DNA from: Fragilaria crotonensis
Taxonomy: Eukaryota; Bacillariophyta; Fragilariophyceae; Fragilariales; Fragilariaceae
Assembly: GCA_022925895.1 (NCBI GenBank)
Contig: JAKSYS010000076.1
Location: 62,001 to 126,000 of the forward strand
Reading direction: 5' to 3'
Length of the DNA stretch: 64,000 nucleotides
Made by a program: the position numbers and the translations under genes. The notes under the pieces were generated by a model. It saw only the letters and a program-made list of their open reading frames with translations, ran no database searches and had not been told where the DNA came from. Shown here one piece after another: positions 1-11,900 of the stretch. Each line of letters opens with the position of its first letter. Position 1 is the stretch's first letter.

Positions 1-811
1 TCTGGGCGCATGAATTTGGATGCATCATCGTCCTGACGGTTTTGTTCTTGTCGTCGTGGCATCCCGACAAAAAAGAATTAACTCTATAGAATAAATTCCT
101 CTTTCATTCCCCCATAGGAATTCTTTCTATTGGATAAGAAATTCTTCTTCTGTTTGAGTTTGGGCACAGCATTTTTAACATTGTGTCTGGGAAATAGGAA
201 ATAGTGGGCGCAAATGCCAAAATGCTGTGCCCTAACTCGAACATAACAAACGCAAAACTGCTGTATTTGTGTCCCATTTTCCATCATGAAGGATACAGAC
301 ACAGACACAATCCGCTTTTTAGGCACTGTTGGCACATGTGCACAAACACACCGTGCCAAGATTGAGCCTTAGCTAGTACATGTAGGTTATTTCTCAGAAG
401 TCACAGGCCACCCAGTTCCGGTCTTACATTGTTGATATAGTTCCTGTGCACCTTCAATGCCTTGTGCACTGAGAGCATTGAACTCTCCCACCATCCCTCT
501 ACCTCCATTGTTTGACAAAGTGATTACGGCTGCTGCTAAAATGGAGGTCACCATGCACTCATGCAAAATTCCTCTGCTTTGTGGATATGCTTCTTTCTTC
601 ATGCACTTGTCATGCATGAAGTCAGTGCTCGCCCTCACCCGTCTTCTCCCATGTTGAGTTGCTGGACCAGCTTTACCTCCTATTCTTACGGCTATCTACA
701 GGCCACAGGCCTACTTTATATTCCATGGATGCCATTGTAAAACATCGAGTTTGCGGATGGCGGACGTACGTGTCATTGCTTCCGTAATCTGGGTATTAGT
801 ACCTGGTACCA

Positions 812-851
<40 letters not shown>

Positions 852-1234
852 TGCGGTACAAGTACTACGAGTTTGCGATTATGCATGTCATGAACACCGT
901 GTTGTCAAGGAGTCAACCATACGAACGCACGACAGGCCAACCTGTGGCGACACCTCGCATTCTCGTATACCTCGCACGTATGATGTACTACGAGTATGAT
1001 ACTAGTCACACTATGACCTCAAAAATACGGTAGAAACGTGGACACTGATTTCGTACAAGCTACAAGTACTGAATACTGCCAGATTCTCCTACGTTCACTC
1101 GTATAAAGTGATGTCATCAGAGATGGCAAGCAAAACGCAATTCTTAATATCCACGACAATCATGCACTGAAACAACATGGCATTGTCATGTACCTAAATG
1201 ATCGCTTCTACATTGTGTTTTTCGCATCATTCTA
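1..1234. other. Intergenic region, no gene supported
   Basis: I see no gene with recognisable homology here. The only longish open frames (minus strand 84-359 and 387-638) have no family resemblance and no convincing start context. The stretch near 800-880 is rich in GTAC and holds a short tandem repeat listed separately. The last 150 bp should contain the promoter of the SelD fusion gene. Confidence 0.6.
814..851. repeat. TACACGG tandem repeat, five copies
   Basis: Five perfect consecutive copies of the 7-mer TACACGG, followed by a partial copy, sit in a GTAC-rich stretch that starts with the palindrome GGTACC. Read directly from the sequence; no function is evident. Confidence 0.9.
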
Positions 1235-3769
1235 ATGAATTCCATGCCTCCCTCGTTCCCTCCGTTTGTCTCCGACTTGGTCTTGATTGGGGGTGGACAC
1301 GCTCATGTGCATGTTCTCAAGATGTTGGGCATGCCAAAGTACCGGAGAGTTGTGTTGGAACAGGGCATCCGCATCACTCTTATTGCCAGGGATATTCATA
1401 CGCCCTACTCCGGCATGTTGCCGGGCTTTGTGGCCGGTCACTACTCGCTTGATGATATTCATTTGGACCTGGAAAAGATCTGTCGTTTTAGTAATGTTCG
1501 ATTGATCTATGCGTCGGCAATCAGTGTATCCTACGGTCCCGATGACGGAGAACACGGCAGCAAATTTATTCAATGCGACGACGGCCGTCCACCGATTCGA
1601 TACGATACACTCTCCATTGATATTGGATCGTCACCGTCGAGGACACCTCCGTCTCATGTCATACCGGTAAAACCTATTTCACAATTTGCGGCACGATACG
1701 TCGAACTGCAGAACATCATGAGACGTGCCGCTACAACAATAAGAGCCGACGACCACAACAATAAGGAAATCTCGTCCTCGTCGCATGTTATTTCTCCCAG
1801 TCACCCGTTTCAAGTCTTGGTTGTTGGAGGAGGTGCTGGAGGCATCGAATTGGCGTGTGCGGTACAACACAATCTACAAACGATACTTGCCGAGCGGGGT
1901 TTGTCTAAGGATTCAGTTAAGGTGGTAATTGCCACACGTGGCAGTACTTTACTGGAACAACACAACACTGGCGTCCGAAGGATCTTCCAAAGAATTCTTG
2001 TGGAACGCAACATTGAAGTGCGGTACAATACGCAAGTTACGAGTACGCAAATGCTGGAGTCGGGAAAGAAAGTGGCCGTCTCCCACTCTGGTGATGCGAT
2101 TGAGTTCGACGAGTGTCTCTGGTGTACCAACGCCGGTGCCTCCATTTGGATGTCGGAACAGACGCCATTCGCCACCACTCCCGATGGGTTTATGAGGGTC
2201 AATGATACGTACGAATGCATCCACCATCCTGGGGTTTTCGCCGCCGGAGATTGTTGTCATATGGACAAGCATCCGCGTCCCAAAGCAGGGGTCTTTGCCG
2301 TTCGAGCGGGTCCAGTCTTGTTGACTAATTTAGTGAATTACTTGACTTGCAAGCCGCTGGTAGCGCACAAACCACAAAAGGATTTTCTGGGACTCATCAG
2401 TACAGGTGATCCGTATGCGATTGCTAGCAGGGGCAGCTGGTTCGCTCTAGAGGGGAAGCTATTGTGGAAGTGGAAAGACTACATCGATCGTACTTGGATG
2501 GCAAAATACACAGAATTGCCTGATCTTGAGCAAATGATGCAAAAGATGAATGTCATCTCTTCAAAGAGCATTCCATCAGCAGTCCTCCGAAAGGGCCCAG
2601 AGGTGATGGAGGCGTTTGCAGCAGAAGCTATGCGTTGCGGAGGGTGTGGAGCCAAAGTGGGAGCTACCACATTATCGAGAGTCTTGATTGGCATTCACGA
2701 GCGTCAAAAGTTAAGAGCTCGGCGATTCAACCTACCTGACCCTCCAGCAATTGATTATGATGATGCAGCAGTTGTTCCTATACCAACCGGGGGTGGGGCG
2801 ATGATCAATACCATTGACTTCTTTCGGTCCTTCGTATCTGATCCGTTTCTGTTCGGAAAGATTGCTGCAGTCCACGCGCTGAGTGATGTCCACGCCATGG
2901 GTGCTCAGGCACAAACTGCACTCGCGCTGGCCGTTGTTCCGTTTGCTGCGGACGAGATGATTACGGAATCGACGCTTCTTGAACTTCTTGCAGGCGCCAG
3001 TGATATTTTTCAGGATGAAAACGTTCAGCTGGTGGGCGGTCATACCTGTGAAGGGTCTGAACTGGCATGCGGCTTTGCGATTCAAGGTTACACTCCGACG
3101 CCGCAAAGATTGCTTCGGAAGAGTGGCGGGCGTGTAGGAGACAAGATTATTTTGACAAAACCAATCGGAACAGGTGCACTTTTCGCAGCTGACATGCGGG
3201 CCAAGAGCAAAGGTGACTTCGTTATGGAAGCCCTTCAAAGCATGGTCATCAGTAACGCCAAGGCCAGCGAAATCGCAGCGAGAACAACAGGGGTTCACTC
3301 CTGCACGGATGTGACAGGCTTTGGGTTAGCTGGGCACTTATTGGAAATGCTCGTGGCTGAGAGACAGGAACAAATCGGTGCAATCCTCAATATTCACGAT
3401 ATCCCTTTCTTGCCAGGCGGGATCGAAGCCTCGAGGAACCATATCTTCTCGTCGTTGCAGCCTGAGAACTCTCGCAACCGTCGGGCGGTTTCCAACCACG
3501 TCGACACTGCAGCAGCGTGTCCCATTGAGTATCCCCTCATCTTTGATCCTCAGACAGGCGGAGGGCTCCTCTTTCTCGTCGAAGCCGGTGCATGTCCAGG
3601 TTTCGTGAGCGAACTGTTGCACCACTATCCAGCCACTAGCATCATTGGAGAGATTGTTGCCTACAAGGCTGGTCCAGGTGAATCAAACGAAGTGTGCGCC
3701 ATTGGCACTGGAGGCCAAGACACACGATCGCGCCTAACTGTGAATTTCGAAGGCGTTACTGCCACGTAA
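1235..3769 (+). CDS. selD: Fusion of pyridine-nucleotide oxidoreductase-like domain and selenide, water dikinase
   Basis: The 844-residue single-exon protein joins two enzymes. Residues 1 to about 430 are a flavoprotein of the class commonly found fused to SelD, with a first dinucleotide motif IGGGHAHVHVL near residue 17, a second motif VVGGGAGGIELA near 195, and the FAD-site motif GVFAAGDC near 335. Residues from about 460 to 835 are selenophosphate synthase, which makes selenophosphate from selenide and ATP for selenocysteine synthesis. The loop CGGCGAK gives catalytic Cys471 and Lys474, so this copy uses Cys rather than Sec. The metal and ATP loops DYDDAAV and HALSDVHAMGA, and the motif DVTGFGLAGHLLEM, are present. 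The oxidoreductase half may supply or sense reduced selenium; that is inference. The first ATG is used, and the frame is intact. Confidence 0.95.
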   Translation: MNSMPPSFPPFVSDLVLIGGGHAHVHVLKMLGMPKYRRVVLEQGIRITLIARDIHTPYSGMLPGFVAGHYSLDDIHLDLEKICRFSNVRLIYASAISVSYGPDDGEHGSKFIQCDDGRPPIRYDTLSIDIGSSPSRTPPSHVIPVKPISQFAARYVELQNIMRRAATTIRADDHNNKEISSSSHVISPSHPFQVLVVGGGAGGIELACAVQHNLQTILAERGLSKDSVKVVIATRGSTLLEQHNTGVRRIFQRILVERNIEVRYNTQVTSTQMLESGKKVAVSHSGDAIEFDECLWCTNAGASIWMSEQTPFATTPDGFMRVNDTYECIHHPGVFAAGDCCHMDKHPRPKAGVFAVRAGPVLLTNLVNYLTCKPLVAHKPQKDFLGLISTGDPYAIASRGSWFALEGKLLWKWKDYIDRTWMAKYTELPDLEQMMQKMNVISSKSIPSAVLRKGPEVMEAFAAEAMRCGGCGAKVGATTLSRVLIGIHERQKLRARRFNLPDPPAIDYDDAAVVPIPTGGGAMINTIDFFRSFVSDPFLFGKIAAVHALSDVHAMGAQAQTALALAVVPFAADEMITESTLLELLAGASDIFQDENVQLVGGHTCEGSELACGFAIQGYTPTPQRLLRKSGGRVGDKIILTKPIGTGALFAADMRAKSKGDFVMEALQSMVISNAKASEIAARTTGVHSCTDVTGFGLAGHLLEMLVAERQEQIGAILNIHDIPFLPGGIEASRNHIFSSLQPENSRNRRAVSNHVDTAAACPIEYPLIFDPQTGGGLLFLVEAGACPGFVSELLHHYPATSIIGEIVAYKAGPGESNEVCAIGTGGQDTRSRLTVNFEGVTAT

Positions 3770-3948
3770 GTTGTCGAACAACTCCTGTGCACACTTTGAC
3801 TGTCAGTCATCAGATGTCGCCCTCGAATGTAATGCGTATCAATGAAGAGAGGATCGAATTTCTCGCAAGGCAAAAATAACATATTTATAGTTCTGAATTG
3901 TATGTTACAGTAAAAATTCAGCCTCGATGATCGCCGGTGCGGACAAAT

Positions 3949-4719
3949 CTACGCCGCCGAGGCACTTTGAGCGTTTCGAACATTGAGGTTCATGGTGAGT
4001 TCAAACATCTCTTCGTCAGTCAAGGTCGACAGTTGTGGATCTCCTCGATGGGTAATCAAAAGTGCATGCATAGATTGAAAGCACTTGTTCGCTTCCCTGT
4101 ATCTCATCATCTCGGAATACAGTAGCGCCCCGAGGTTGTTGAGTGTACCGATTCGCAACAAGGATTGATTTCCGGTGAGTTGGCACCCATCTTGTTTGGT
4201 CCTGCGGAGGGACATTTTGTACAGCCTACATGCAGCCTCAAAGTGAAGCGGACGCCCGGAGCGCGTTGACGCCATGATATGAACGGTCACGGCGAGATTG
4301 TAGGTGATGAATGACACGTACGTGCTTGGCGCGGGTGGATCGTTCTCAAAGCTCGTCAGACGGATTATTCTTGCAAAAATGAACATATCGTTCGATTGTT
4401 TGCAGATAGCATGTTCACCGATCGATGGAGGTTTGGACCACCCTCCATGCGCGGAATTTGTGTCATCTATTGACGCTTCTACTTGTGCCTCTACTTGTGC
4501 CTCTACTTGTGCCTCTACTGACGCTTCAACTTGTGCCTCTGCTTGCTCCGTTGCGCTGCAATTTAGAAGAGAGTAGGCAGCTTGCACTGCTTGTCGGAGG
4601 CGAAGTTCGCCATCAACCAGTCGACCACATTCGAAATCATCAACTGCAGCATTGTTGAGATCGACGACTTGATTGTAACTTAGTTCACTTGACATCACGA
4701 GCTTTTTGTGCACATGCAT
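3949..4719 (-). CDS. TPR-like helical-repeat protein with internal 12-bp repeat
   Basis: The protein is 256 residues and starts at the first ATG; a second Met nine codons in is equally possible. The C-terminal half has alternating helical segments such as GTLNNLGALLYSEMMRY, which reads like a tetratricopeptide unit and resembles a family of short diatom proteins with this layout. Around residues 58-80 is a tract of EAQV units encoded by a 12-bp tandem repeat, so length may vary between alleles. No catalytic residues, signal peptide or membrane segment is visible. It lies tail to tail with the SelD fusion, 179 bp apart. Function is unknown; a protein-binding role is inferred from the TPR character. 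Confidence 0.6.
   Translation of the reverse strand: MHVHKKLVMSSELSYNQVVDLNNAAVDDFECGRLVDGELRLRQAVQAAYSLLNCSATEQAEAQVEASVEAQVEAQVEAQVEASIDDTNSAHGGWSKPPSIGEHAICKQSNDMFIFARIIRLTSFENDPPAPSTYVSFITYNLAVTVHIMASTRSGRPLHFEAACRLYKMSLRRTKQDGCQLTGNQSLLRIGTLNNLGALLYSEMMRYREANKCFQSMHALLITHRGDPQLSTLTDEEMFELTMNLNVRNAQSASAA
4479..4545 (-). repeat. Coding minisatellite, 12-bp unit
   Basis: About five near-identical copies of a 12-bp unit (plus-strand form TTGTGCCTCTAC), with a degenerate copy inside, encode the EAQV/EASV tract of the TPR-like protein. Whole-codon units keep the frame open whatever the copy number. Confidence 0.85.
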
Positions 4720-6993
4720 TCTTCGATTGAAGTATAGCCTCGTAAAATCGTACGATGCACCTGGTACTATAAATCAGAGAAACTGCTCAGGTCCTTGAGG
4801 ATGCTGGATCGGTAGATGCAGATAACGCCAACCTGTCACCTGTCACCTGTCACTGAGTTACGTTATAACACCGTCAACTAACAATCTGATGAACAGGAAG
4901 ATATCCAAACCACTGAACGATGGATCAATTATCAACCATGAGCTGCTCACAGCAAGTGCGAATGGTGTCGAGGATAACAAACAGGGATTCTCGAAACTTA
5001 AAACTCGAAAGACAAGCGCAACACTCGCACGCTCGGAGAATGTCAGCCTTACATATAGGCGACATCTGCTTCATCCGCAGATGAAACGCATTTCATGGAG
5101 CATGTAATTCTTTCCCCTGGGTTGTCGTAGTACAATATACCTCGTTAGAATGTACACAATCTTAACTATCGCGATATGTCAGAACAAGATTCTTTTCTGA
5201 CCATCATATATGTTTCTCAGAGTGAACGACATCGCTCAGACATACATTCGCAAAATCGAAACCTAATTGATGATCGTCATCTTGTGTACATAAGTCTCCA
5301 TATTTATAGCATATCGCCGATATTAACAAAGTTCAAGGAAAACGGTGGAGCGTGGCAACTCACAAAATGCGTTTGGAAACGACACACGTACACAGAAAAC
5401 ATGGAGACTTCGTGTCGGCATGAGTCGTGACGATCTGGTACGGTATGTCATACAACCTGCAATGTCATTTACAGAAAAATGATGTATTAGTGAACACGTA
5501 GTCGTACTCAGTAGACGATTGTGCGTTTGGGTCCCCGAACCTTAACTGGGGAGAGCTATGTAAAATGATTGTCGTACATACATGAATGAATATGCATATA
5601 TATCATATGTATTTCTCAAGTTCGAGTCTTCGAATTCGGTCGGGGCTTATTATTTTAGGCTTTTGACTGAAGACTGAATATGATGGAGTTGGCACCACAC
5701 CTTTTCGTCATCCCGACGTCATCTCGTGACGTCAAGTATTCTGGACGTAAAGCGTTAACGAAGAACCAAGTCATTTATTACATACACTGTATGACATTGG
5801 AACATTCGAACAACTGTAGGGTTTCGGGATAATTGAATTTCTGTTATCAATTGATTCTCATAATTTGAGTTGTGATTCTATAGTGTTGTTGTTGCCATCA
5901 TCTGTTGCAACAATGGAGTACCTTTCTTTTGGTGGAATTGTACCTTGCTCCTCATACCATAATGATCATCAATTCACAATATCACCCGAGGAGTTGTAGG
6001 TGATGAGATTACTTAGTAATGATTGATACTACTAATACAAACCAAGCGACAAGCAACTGAGCAACCAGGATGTACAACCATGCCAGTGCATTATGAACCA
6101 CCACACAGGACAGCAAGGTGTCAGATTCACAGTATGTACAGTGTGTCAATGAAGTCAATGCCAACCAATGACACAATTGTAAATGCACATGTCCCAAGTG
6201 CACGTAACTTCAACCCAAGTTACTACCACACCTGAGTTGTGCTACTAGTATTCTACCAACATGATGTGGTAGTTACTTACTTAGTTTTGAGATGCAGTAG
6301 TTAAAAGGTAAATTGCAGCACTTGAAGTAGTTTGTTGATATCTTTGCAAAATTTTCAGCAGTTAGGTACTGTACTAGTTAGAAACTAACTGCACCATTTA
6401 ACCACAGCAGTAGCTAGTAGCTAATAACTTATCACCATGGCCTGGCTTCGAAACACATGCTAAATGTGCTACCATTATCAAACAGACATGATTTGTGTGT
6501 TTTAGGATTGCTCCACTATTGAATGTGCTGTGTTTGTATCACCAACGCCATGAGCACCCCCAGCAGCAGATGAGCAACGAGTGTCGTCCACGGACACCCA
6601 ACAATAGCTAGTAGCTAGTGCTTTTAGAGCATCCTAACTTGATGTGTTCCTTTTTCCAATGGTCTATTAGCTCAATAATTATGTCCAAAAATCCCGCAGC
6701 AGTAGGGTCTTTCGGTTATTTGATACCCCTACTTCTTACTTTGCACAACAGATATCTTCATCCACAAAGTACTACTGGAGTATGAAATAGTGTAAATATC
6801 ATTCTTTCTACTATCATGGTGACAAATACGTTGCAATTCGAATGATTCGACTCCAAGATGTATTGATCTGATTGGCTGCAACCTTCATCTTTTGACAACA
6901 ACATTAGTACATGTGTACATTGTTTACAGTAAAATTGGGCTCCAGTGCATCATTTTCGGTGCAGACATCGAGAATCGATATTGTAGAGATTCC
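4720..6993. other. Long intergenic stretch without supported genes
   Basis: No open frame here has recognisable homology. The DNA is AT-rich with many short palindromes of the CTAG and GTAC kind. A pair of CRE-like sites lies at 5715-5734. At about 6627 there is a single GAGCATCC motif like the end of the Harbinger-type MITE further right, without a detectable partner. Confidence 0.5.
5715..5734. promoter_or_regulatory. Pair of CRE-like sites (GACGTCAT and TGACGTCA)
   Basis: A perfect TGACGTCA palindrome at 5727-5734 follows a GACGTCAT at 5715-5722. bZIP factors bind such sites, and TGACGT elements are known from CO2/cAMP-responsive diatom promoters. No gene starts nearby, so function here is doubtful. 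Confidence 0.3.
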
Positions 6994-7143
6994 CTATGGG
7001 CGGGGAACAAGAAGAAGAGTATTGTCACCATCATCTGCATCTTCCTCCGCGAGATTGTTGGCGATAAGTACGAGAGCGTTGGTGAAATCATCGTGCTCAT
7101 CATGGATGAGGAACTCCATGATGTCGTCGTCACAGATGTTCAT
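6994..7143 (-). CDS. Short acidic ORF, possibly a first-exon remnant of a transposon gene
   Basis: A 49-codon minus-strand frame begins with ATG and runs to a stop. Its product is acidic, with DDDIMEFLIHDEHDDF near the start and EEDADDGD further on. Acidic N-termini of this kind are common in first exons of Harbinger-type transposase genes, and a Harbinger-type MITE lies 450 bp away; that link is inference. No downstream exon was found. It may be fortuitous. Confidence 0.2.
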   Translation of the reverse strand: MNICDDDIMEFLIHDEHDDFTNALVLIANNLAEEDADDGDNTLLLVPRP

Positions 7144-7587
7144 TTTTCGAAATCAAAATTCTACGATCATGATACTCGAGTACATGCTGATCACGAGAAA
7201 ATGACATCAGTCACGGTCTATTCAAACAGCATCCGTGATAACGTTCTATTGGCTAATTTGTGATTCAAATGGGTCGAATAGGACAAAACGAGGGGCGCGA
7301 GAATCTCGAGCCGGCTCAGAATTCTCGAGCCCCAATTCAGATTTCGAGCCCCTCGGGAGCGAAATCGAGGTATCGAGCCCAAGCGGTTCCATGTGCCATG
7401 CATTTTGGACAAAATCATCAACCTGTATGGTCCAGTTGGGTCATTACTCAGATTTCTGGGGCCTATCATATGCGACATTAGATATTCCGGAACTGCTGGG
7501 CAAGGAAGTGCTTCAAGCTTTCTCAAAGCGTTCCCCTTGTTGCATTCCAATGAGCCCCTCCTTGTTGCATTCCAAGAGGGTCCCTTA

Positions 7588-8349
7588 GAGCATCCTCACC
7601 CGTCGGGGTCTTTTTGGGACGCTATTTTTCGAGTAGCGTCCTTAGAAGCTTATTTAGGACATTTCCGATATGTCCGATCACTTCTCCAATTCCCACTCGA
7701 TGCGCTATTATTGGGTTCAAAAACGGGCGCGGACCCCGTGCGCCGTAGAATACTTCAGTACCAGTATACAAGTACAGTACGATATTCGGATTTCATTCTT
7801 TCGTCGTCATCGTGGTCTCGCGTTCTATCATCATCATGTGATCATCATCATGGTTGTAGAATGGATCCACCTGTCAGCAACGACAATTTGCTCATGAAGC
7901 ACTTCATTTTCAGGCGTGAAATCACCTCCTGGTGTGAAGAACAACATCATCACTAGGTCGATGAGGTCGCCATTGTCATCCCAAACGACGTCAATTTTGT
8001 TGCAATTTTGAAACGTAGTCAAGTACTGTACTACAGTACAAAGTATGGCGCACCGAGCACAAATATGGCGCACCATGCCTGAATCCAGCGTTGAATAGAT
8101 CAAAAGTCTCGAATCGAGTTGATCAAATAGGACATATTGAGCAACGCTATTTTATAACCAGGAAGCAGAAATCATATTAATTCTGCCATATATGGCAGAA
8201 TGAATAGCGTTATATTCCAAGATATTCCATGAACTTTTACGAAAATGTCCATCGGGCCCAACCGGTGGTGTGCCGATTTCCAAAAAAAGACGCTAAATGA
8301 CGCTAAAATCCAAAATGTCCGAGAAATACCCCCACGGGTGGGGATGCTC
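7588..8349. mobile_element. PIF/Harbinger-type MITE with TTA target duplication
   Basis: The 762-bp element is bounded by terminal inverted repeats beginning GAGCATCCTCACCCGT on the left and GAGCATCCCCACCCGT on the right; 23 of the first 26 bases agree. Both ends are flanked by TTA (7585-7587 and 8350-8352), the 3-bp duplication typical of PIF/Harbinger. Subterminal copies of a GACGCTA-like motif occur near both ends. No transposase is encoded; the interior minus-strand frame (7834-8103) has no recognisable domain. It is therefore a non-autonomous element, moved by an autonomous copy elsewhere. Confidence 0.85.
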
Positions 8350-8928
8350 TTAACTGCATTCGAATCGCAAATTGTCCCAGTGTCAGGTACCTATGGCCGC
8401 GGCAGATGACGAGGACTGGCTACGTATTTCTACTGTACACGAACTCGCAAATGCAATGAACCACAACCTTACCAACTCTAGGATGTCAAATTCGAGGACC
8501 CAGGACCAGGGAGATGCGGGGAAAGTCCAAATTTTTCCCCGAGAGTGCAAGATTCTGCTTCATTGTAACTGGTCGTTGTACTAATACTCTCTAGCTAGTA
8601 GAGAGTAGAACTGTAGTACTCCCATTACTCGGACTACTATCATCAACTACAGTACAAATACTCAGAGTATCAACGATCACGTGCTACCAAAAAAGATTCT
8701 ACTATCTACGTACTGTATGTATGATAGGGTTTAGCTGCGGACGCTGCGAACTAAAACAGACTCGATGATCGTAATCTGTGCCATCGTAGCTACTCGTACT
8801 GCACTTCGTGTACTTTATATGGCTGGTTTCATCCTGCGACTGCATATCGTAGGGGCACGTAGACTTAGTAATGTAAAAATTTAGTTGACGCCACATCATC
8901 CTCACCGAACTCGATCCAAACCCACCTC
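8350..8928. other. Intergenic region between MITE and transposase gene
   Basis: No gene seen. It contains GTAC-rich and CTAG-rich stretches. I looked for a terminal inverted repeat of the neighbouring transposase element and did not find one. Confidence 0.5.
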
Positions 8929-11900
8929 TCATTCTTCTGACACCACCTCTTTTGTGTTCCTTACGAAGACACCCCTCACAAGCTTGGGTACAAACGCATT
9001 CACAAAGCCCGCATCGAAGTCAATCGCTGCCCTGTGGGTTTTGAACGCCCTGTGAAGACGCTCAATTAGTGGAAGAGTTAGCGTTGTTGGGGTGTTGTCG
9101 TCAGCTGCGTTGCTGTTGCTTTGGTAGAGAGAATAATATGCACATATGTAAGCCCTTGCTCGTCTCGAAAGCTTTCGAATGGTCTCAGTCCGAAGAATGT
9201 CTCTGCTGGTACATTCGAGAACTAACTCTTTGAATCTTTCCTTGCTCCTTTTTGAGTTCAGAGGTTTGCGTCTATAGAGACCTTTCGTGATTCCCCAGCT
9301 GTATTCTATCCCTTCACCCGCCATCTCTGCATGAAATTTGGGCGAAATGATGACCGAAACACCCAGCTCCTTCCCAACATGTTGGAGGGCTGTCATTTCC
9401 TCTGCAAAGTCAAGGCAGCTTGCCATCAAGACCCTTAGACTCCATTCCTCTGCACCGTCAAGTACTTCACCATTCGCATCGGTAGATGGATCCATTGTGT
9501 ACCTCTCAAGATTCCCCGCATCGATCCATCCCCTCTCCCATAGGACCTGCAAAAGGCCCTTTGCTTGTCCTTGCCAGCCCTTTTTCTCTCGTGTTTTAAT
9601 GATTTTGACGTCGACACCATGTACCCTTGCAAGTTCTTGCAACTCAAGAAGGCGGTACGAGCGTCGTGAATTTAAAATATTGAAGGGTTCGAGCTCTGCT
9701 TTCAGTTCAGAAATTGTTTTGTTTCTTGTTCGGGGATGACCCGGCAGCGGAGGGAGCATTCGATCATGTCGGTTGAGTTCTCTCTCCCTCGTAGTCATCC
9801 AGAATGGCCCAGCATCGCCAGGTTGGAATACGAAGGATTGGGTGTCGCCAACGTTAACGGTACGTTCATGCATTCCCAGATAGCCATCCTCTGACATGAT
9901 TGTTGACTCACGCATTTTTGGCTGCACTCCTCCGAAGCCTCTGTTCATGCTATATGCGTCTAATCCATTAATCAATTTCTTTGCATGGCCTTGTGAGTGA
10001 TCGAAGATAAATGCGAAGTCAAACTGAGGAAACATGACTTTCAAGCAATCGACGCAATCCTCAAATTGAATCGCCATGTGGTTGTACGTCCAATATCCCT
10101 CATTATTCGATCCGAGTTCAAAATAGACGACAAAAGGGGATTGTTTCAAATCCTTTTTAAGTGCTTGACCATGGATTGCTAGCGCCGCATCCACATCAAT
10201 GTAAGTTTGATCTCGACGTGCGTAATTGATTTCATCCAATTGCATTTGACTGATCGTAACCCCAAACCCAGTTTCCCGTGACTGCAGACCAGATATCATA
10301 AGACTTAAACCTTCTGTTTTTGGAAGAAGTGCCCGTTGACCTCCTGGTGCGACCCACTGCCGATTCCCAAGTAGGAATTGGTTGTAGACGCTCTCGTCTT
10401 GGCCGAAGACCACAAGAGGCTTACTGCCTGGGGGCTTGCGTATGCTCAGGTTTCCTCCAAACGAACCAAACCCAACGGTTGTCGCATATTCATGAAGGAA
10501 AGGCAAGTCGTCGACATGGAACTCGATCATGCTCTTGTTGTCTGGTGTCGAAACATACGAGTATCCACGACTGTCGTCTTCTGGCATTTTTTTCTCTCGT
10601 TTCCATGTTTCTACAGTCTCCGCTGTTACTTGAATCCATCGATGCATCCTTGGCTCGAGCTCTCTAAGATAGAGGGTGCAGAATTCATTTCGTTTGAATA
10701 TCACGTCAGGTCGCTCATGCCCGTCGACGAAGAATGATTTCTTTCGGTGGCTGTAGGAAAACCCAAGTCGTTTAAGCCATCGCCACGTTGTTGTTATGGA
10801 AATGGGACGCTCAACATACGACTGCAGTAAATAATCTCCTCTACTAGCCTGCTGTTGCTGTACTCTGTCGTTCTCCAACTGTCCATCGATGATTTGTCCG
10901 TCATGCTCTAGTTCGTTACTACTCCTCTCGTTCGTGGTGCTCGTATTCGTAGTATCGCGATGCAGACTTGCTGATGCTGCAGCTGCATTTGGAATCAAGC
11001 GATTGTTTATCTCGTTCCTTGCTAACTCGACCGTTAGATCGGCAAGATTTTCAGAACAGTACCCAAGCCATGGATTCGTTATCTCTTCCTGCATGTATTC
11101 AAGCAATTCTGGAAGAGGATGCTTTTGTTTGTTCAGAACCTTTGGATTCGGCAAAGGAAAGCGTTCCCGATTTGACCTTAAAAGAATGTTCCACCCAGCC
11201 ACAGTTCGCTCACTTGTTGCGGCAGCTTCAATTCCAATCTTGCTGCAATCGGCTATCGCCTGAGCGCAGCAATCTTCAATCCATCGCGCTGAGTTCATCT
11301 CCTCTAGCGCGTGAACGTACGCTAAGCATAGGATAGAACACCTCTGTCTAATTATGAATACGTCATAAGAGGAGCAGAGGTTATCTTTGTCATGCTTATC
11401 TACCATGTCTTTCCATCCATCCACTGTTCTATTGGCTTGCTGGAGTCGCTCGATTCGTTCTTCAAGAACTTTTTCGACGCGACGATCATCAGTGGGATTG
11501 CCCAGAAAGAGTTTCTTGGCTTCCGGACTATCCCAATAGGTCTCTGTCACAAGTTTACCTGATAGCGGACCATGTTTAGGCTTCTTCTCTTCATTCCGAA
11601 TGGCAATTTGAGCTTCAGCTTTTCGTTTCGCAGAAGATTGCAGTGAGATTTCGGTGGTCAGATCCACAATTTCGGGTAGGCCGCGTGCGACACTGTATCG
11701 ATCATTAATTGCTGTATCTTGCAGCAAAGACAAGAAACTCTTCTTTCCATCCGGTGGGCGCTCCACTACTCCTCCTGGAGTTGTAATAAAGTATCCCCAA
11801 ATGCTTCTCCTCTGATTTGTCAAGGGGGCAGATGCCTGTTGCTTGACGCCGAAACAGGCCAGTCGTATTCGAGTCGCTGAAATCATCCAGTACCATCCCG

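Noticed and set aside
387-638. 83-codon minus-strand frame with a protein-like C-terminus
   Set aside because: No family recognised, no clear start, and no neighbouring exon that can be supported.
2639-2660. Possible in-frame Sec codon in SelD
   Set aside because: The active-site codon is TGT (Cys), and no in-frame TGA occurs in the gene.
4425-4658. Plus-strand Leu/Val-Pro repeat frame
   Set aside because: It is the antisense shadow of the EAQV minisatellite in the TPR-like gene.
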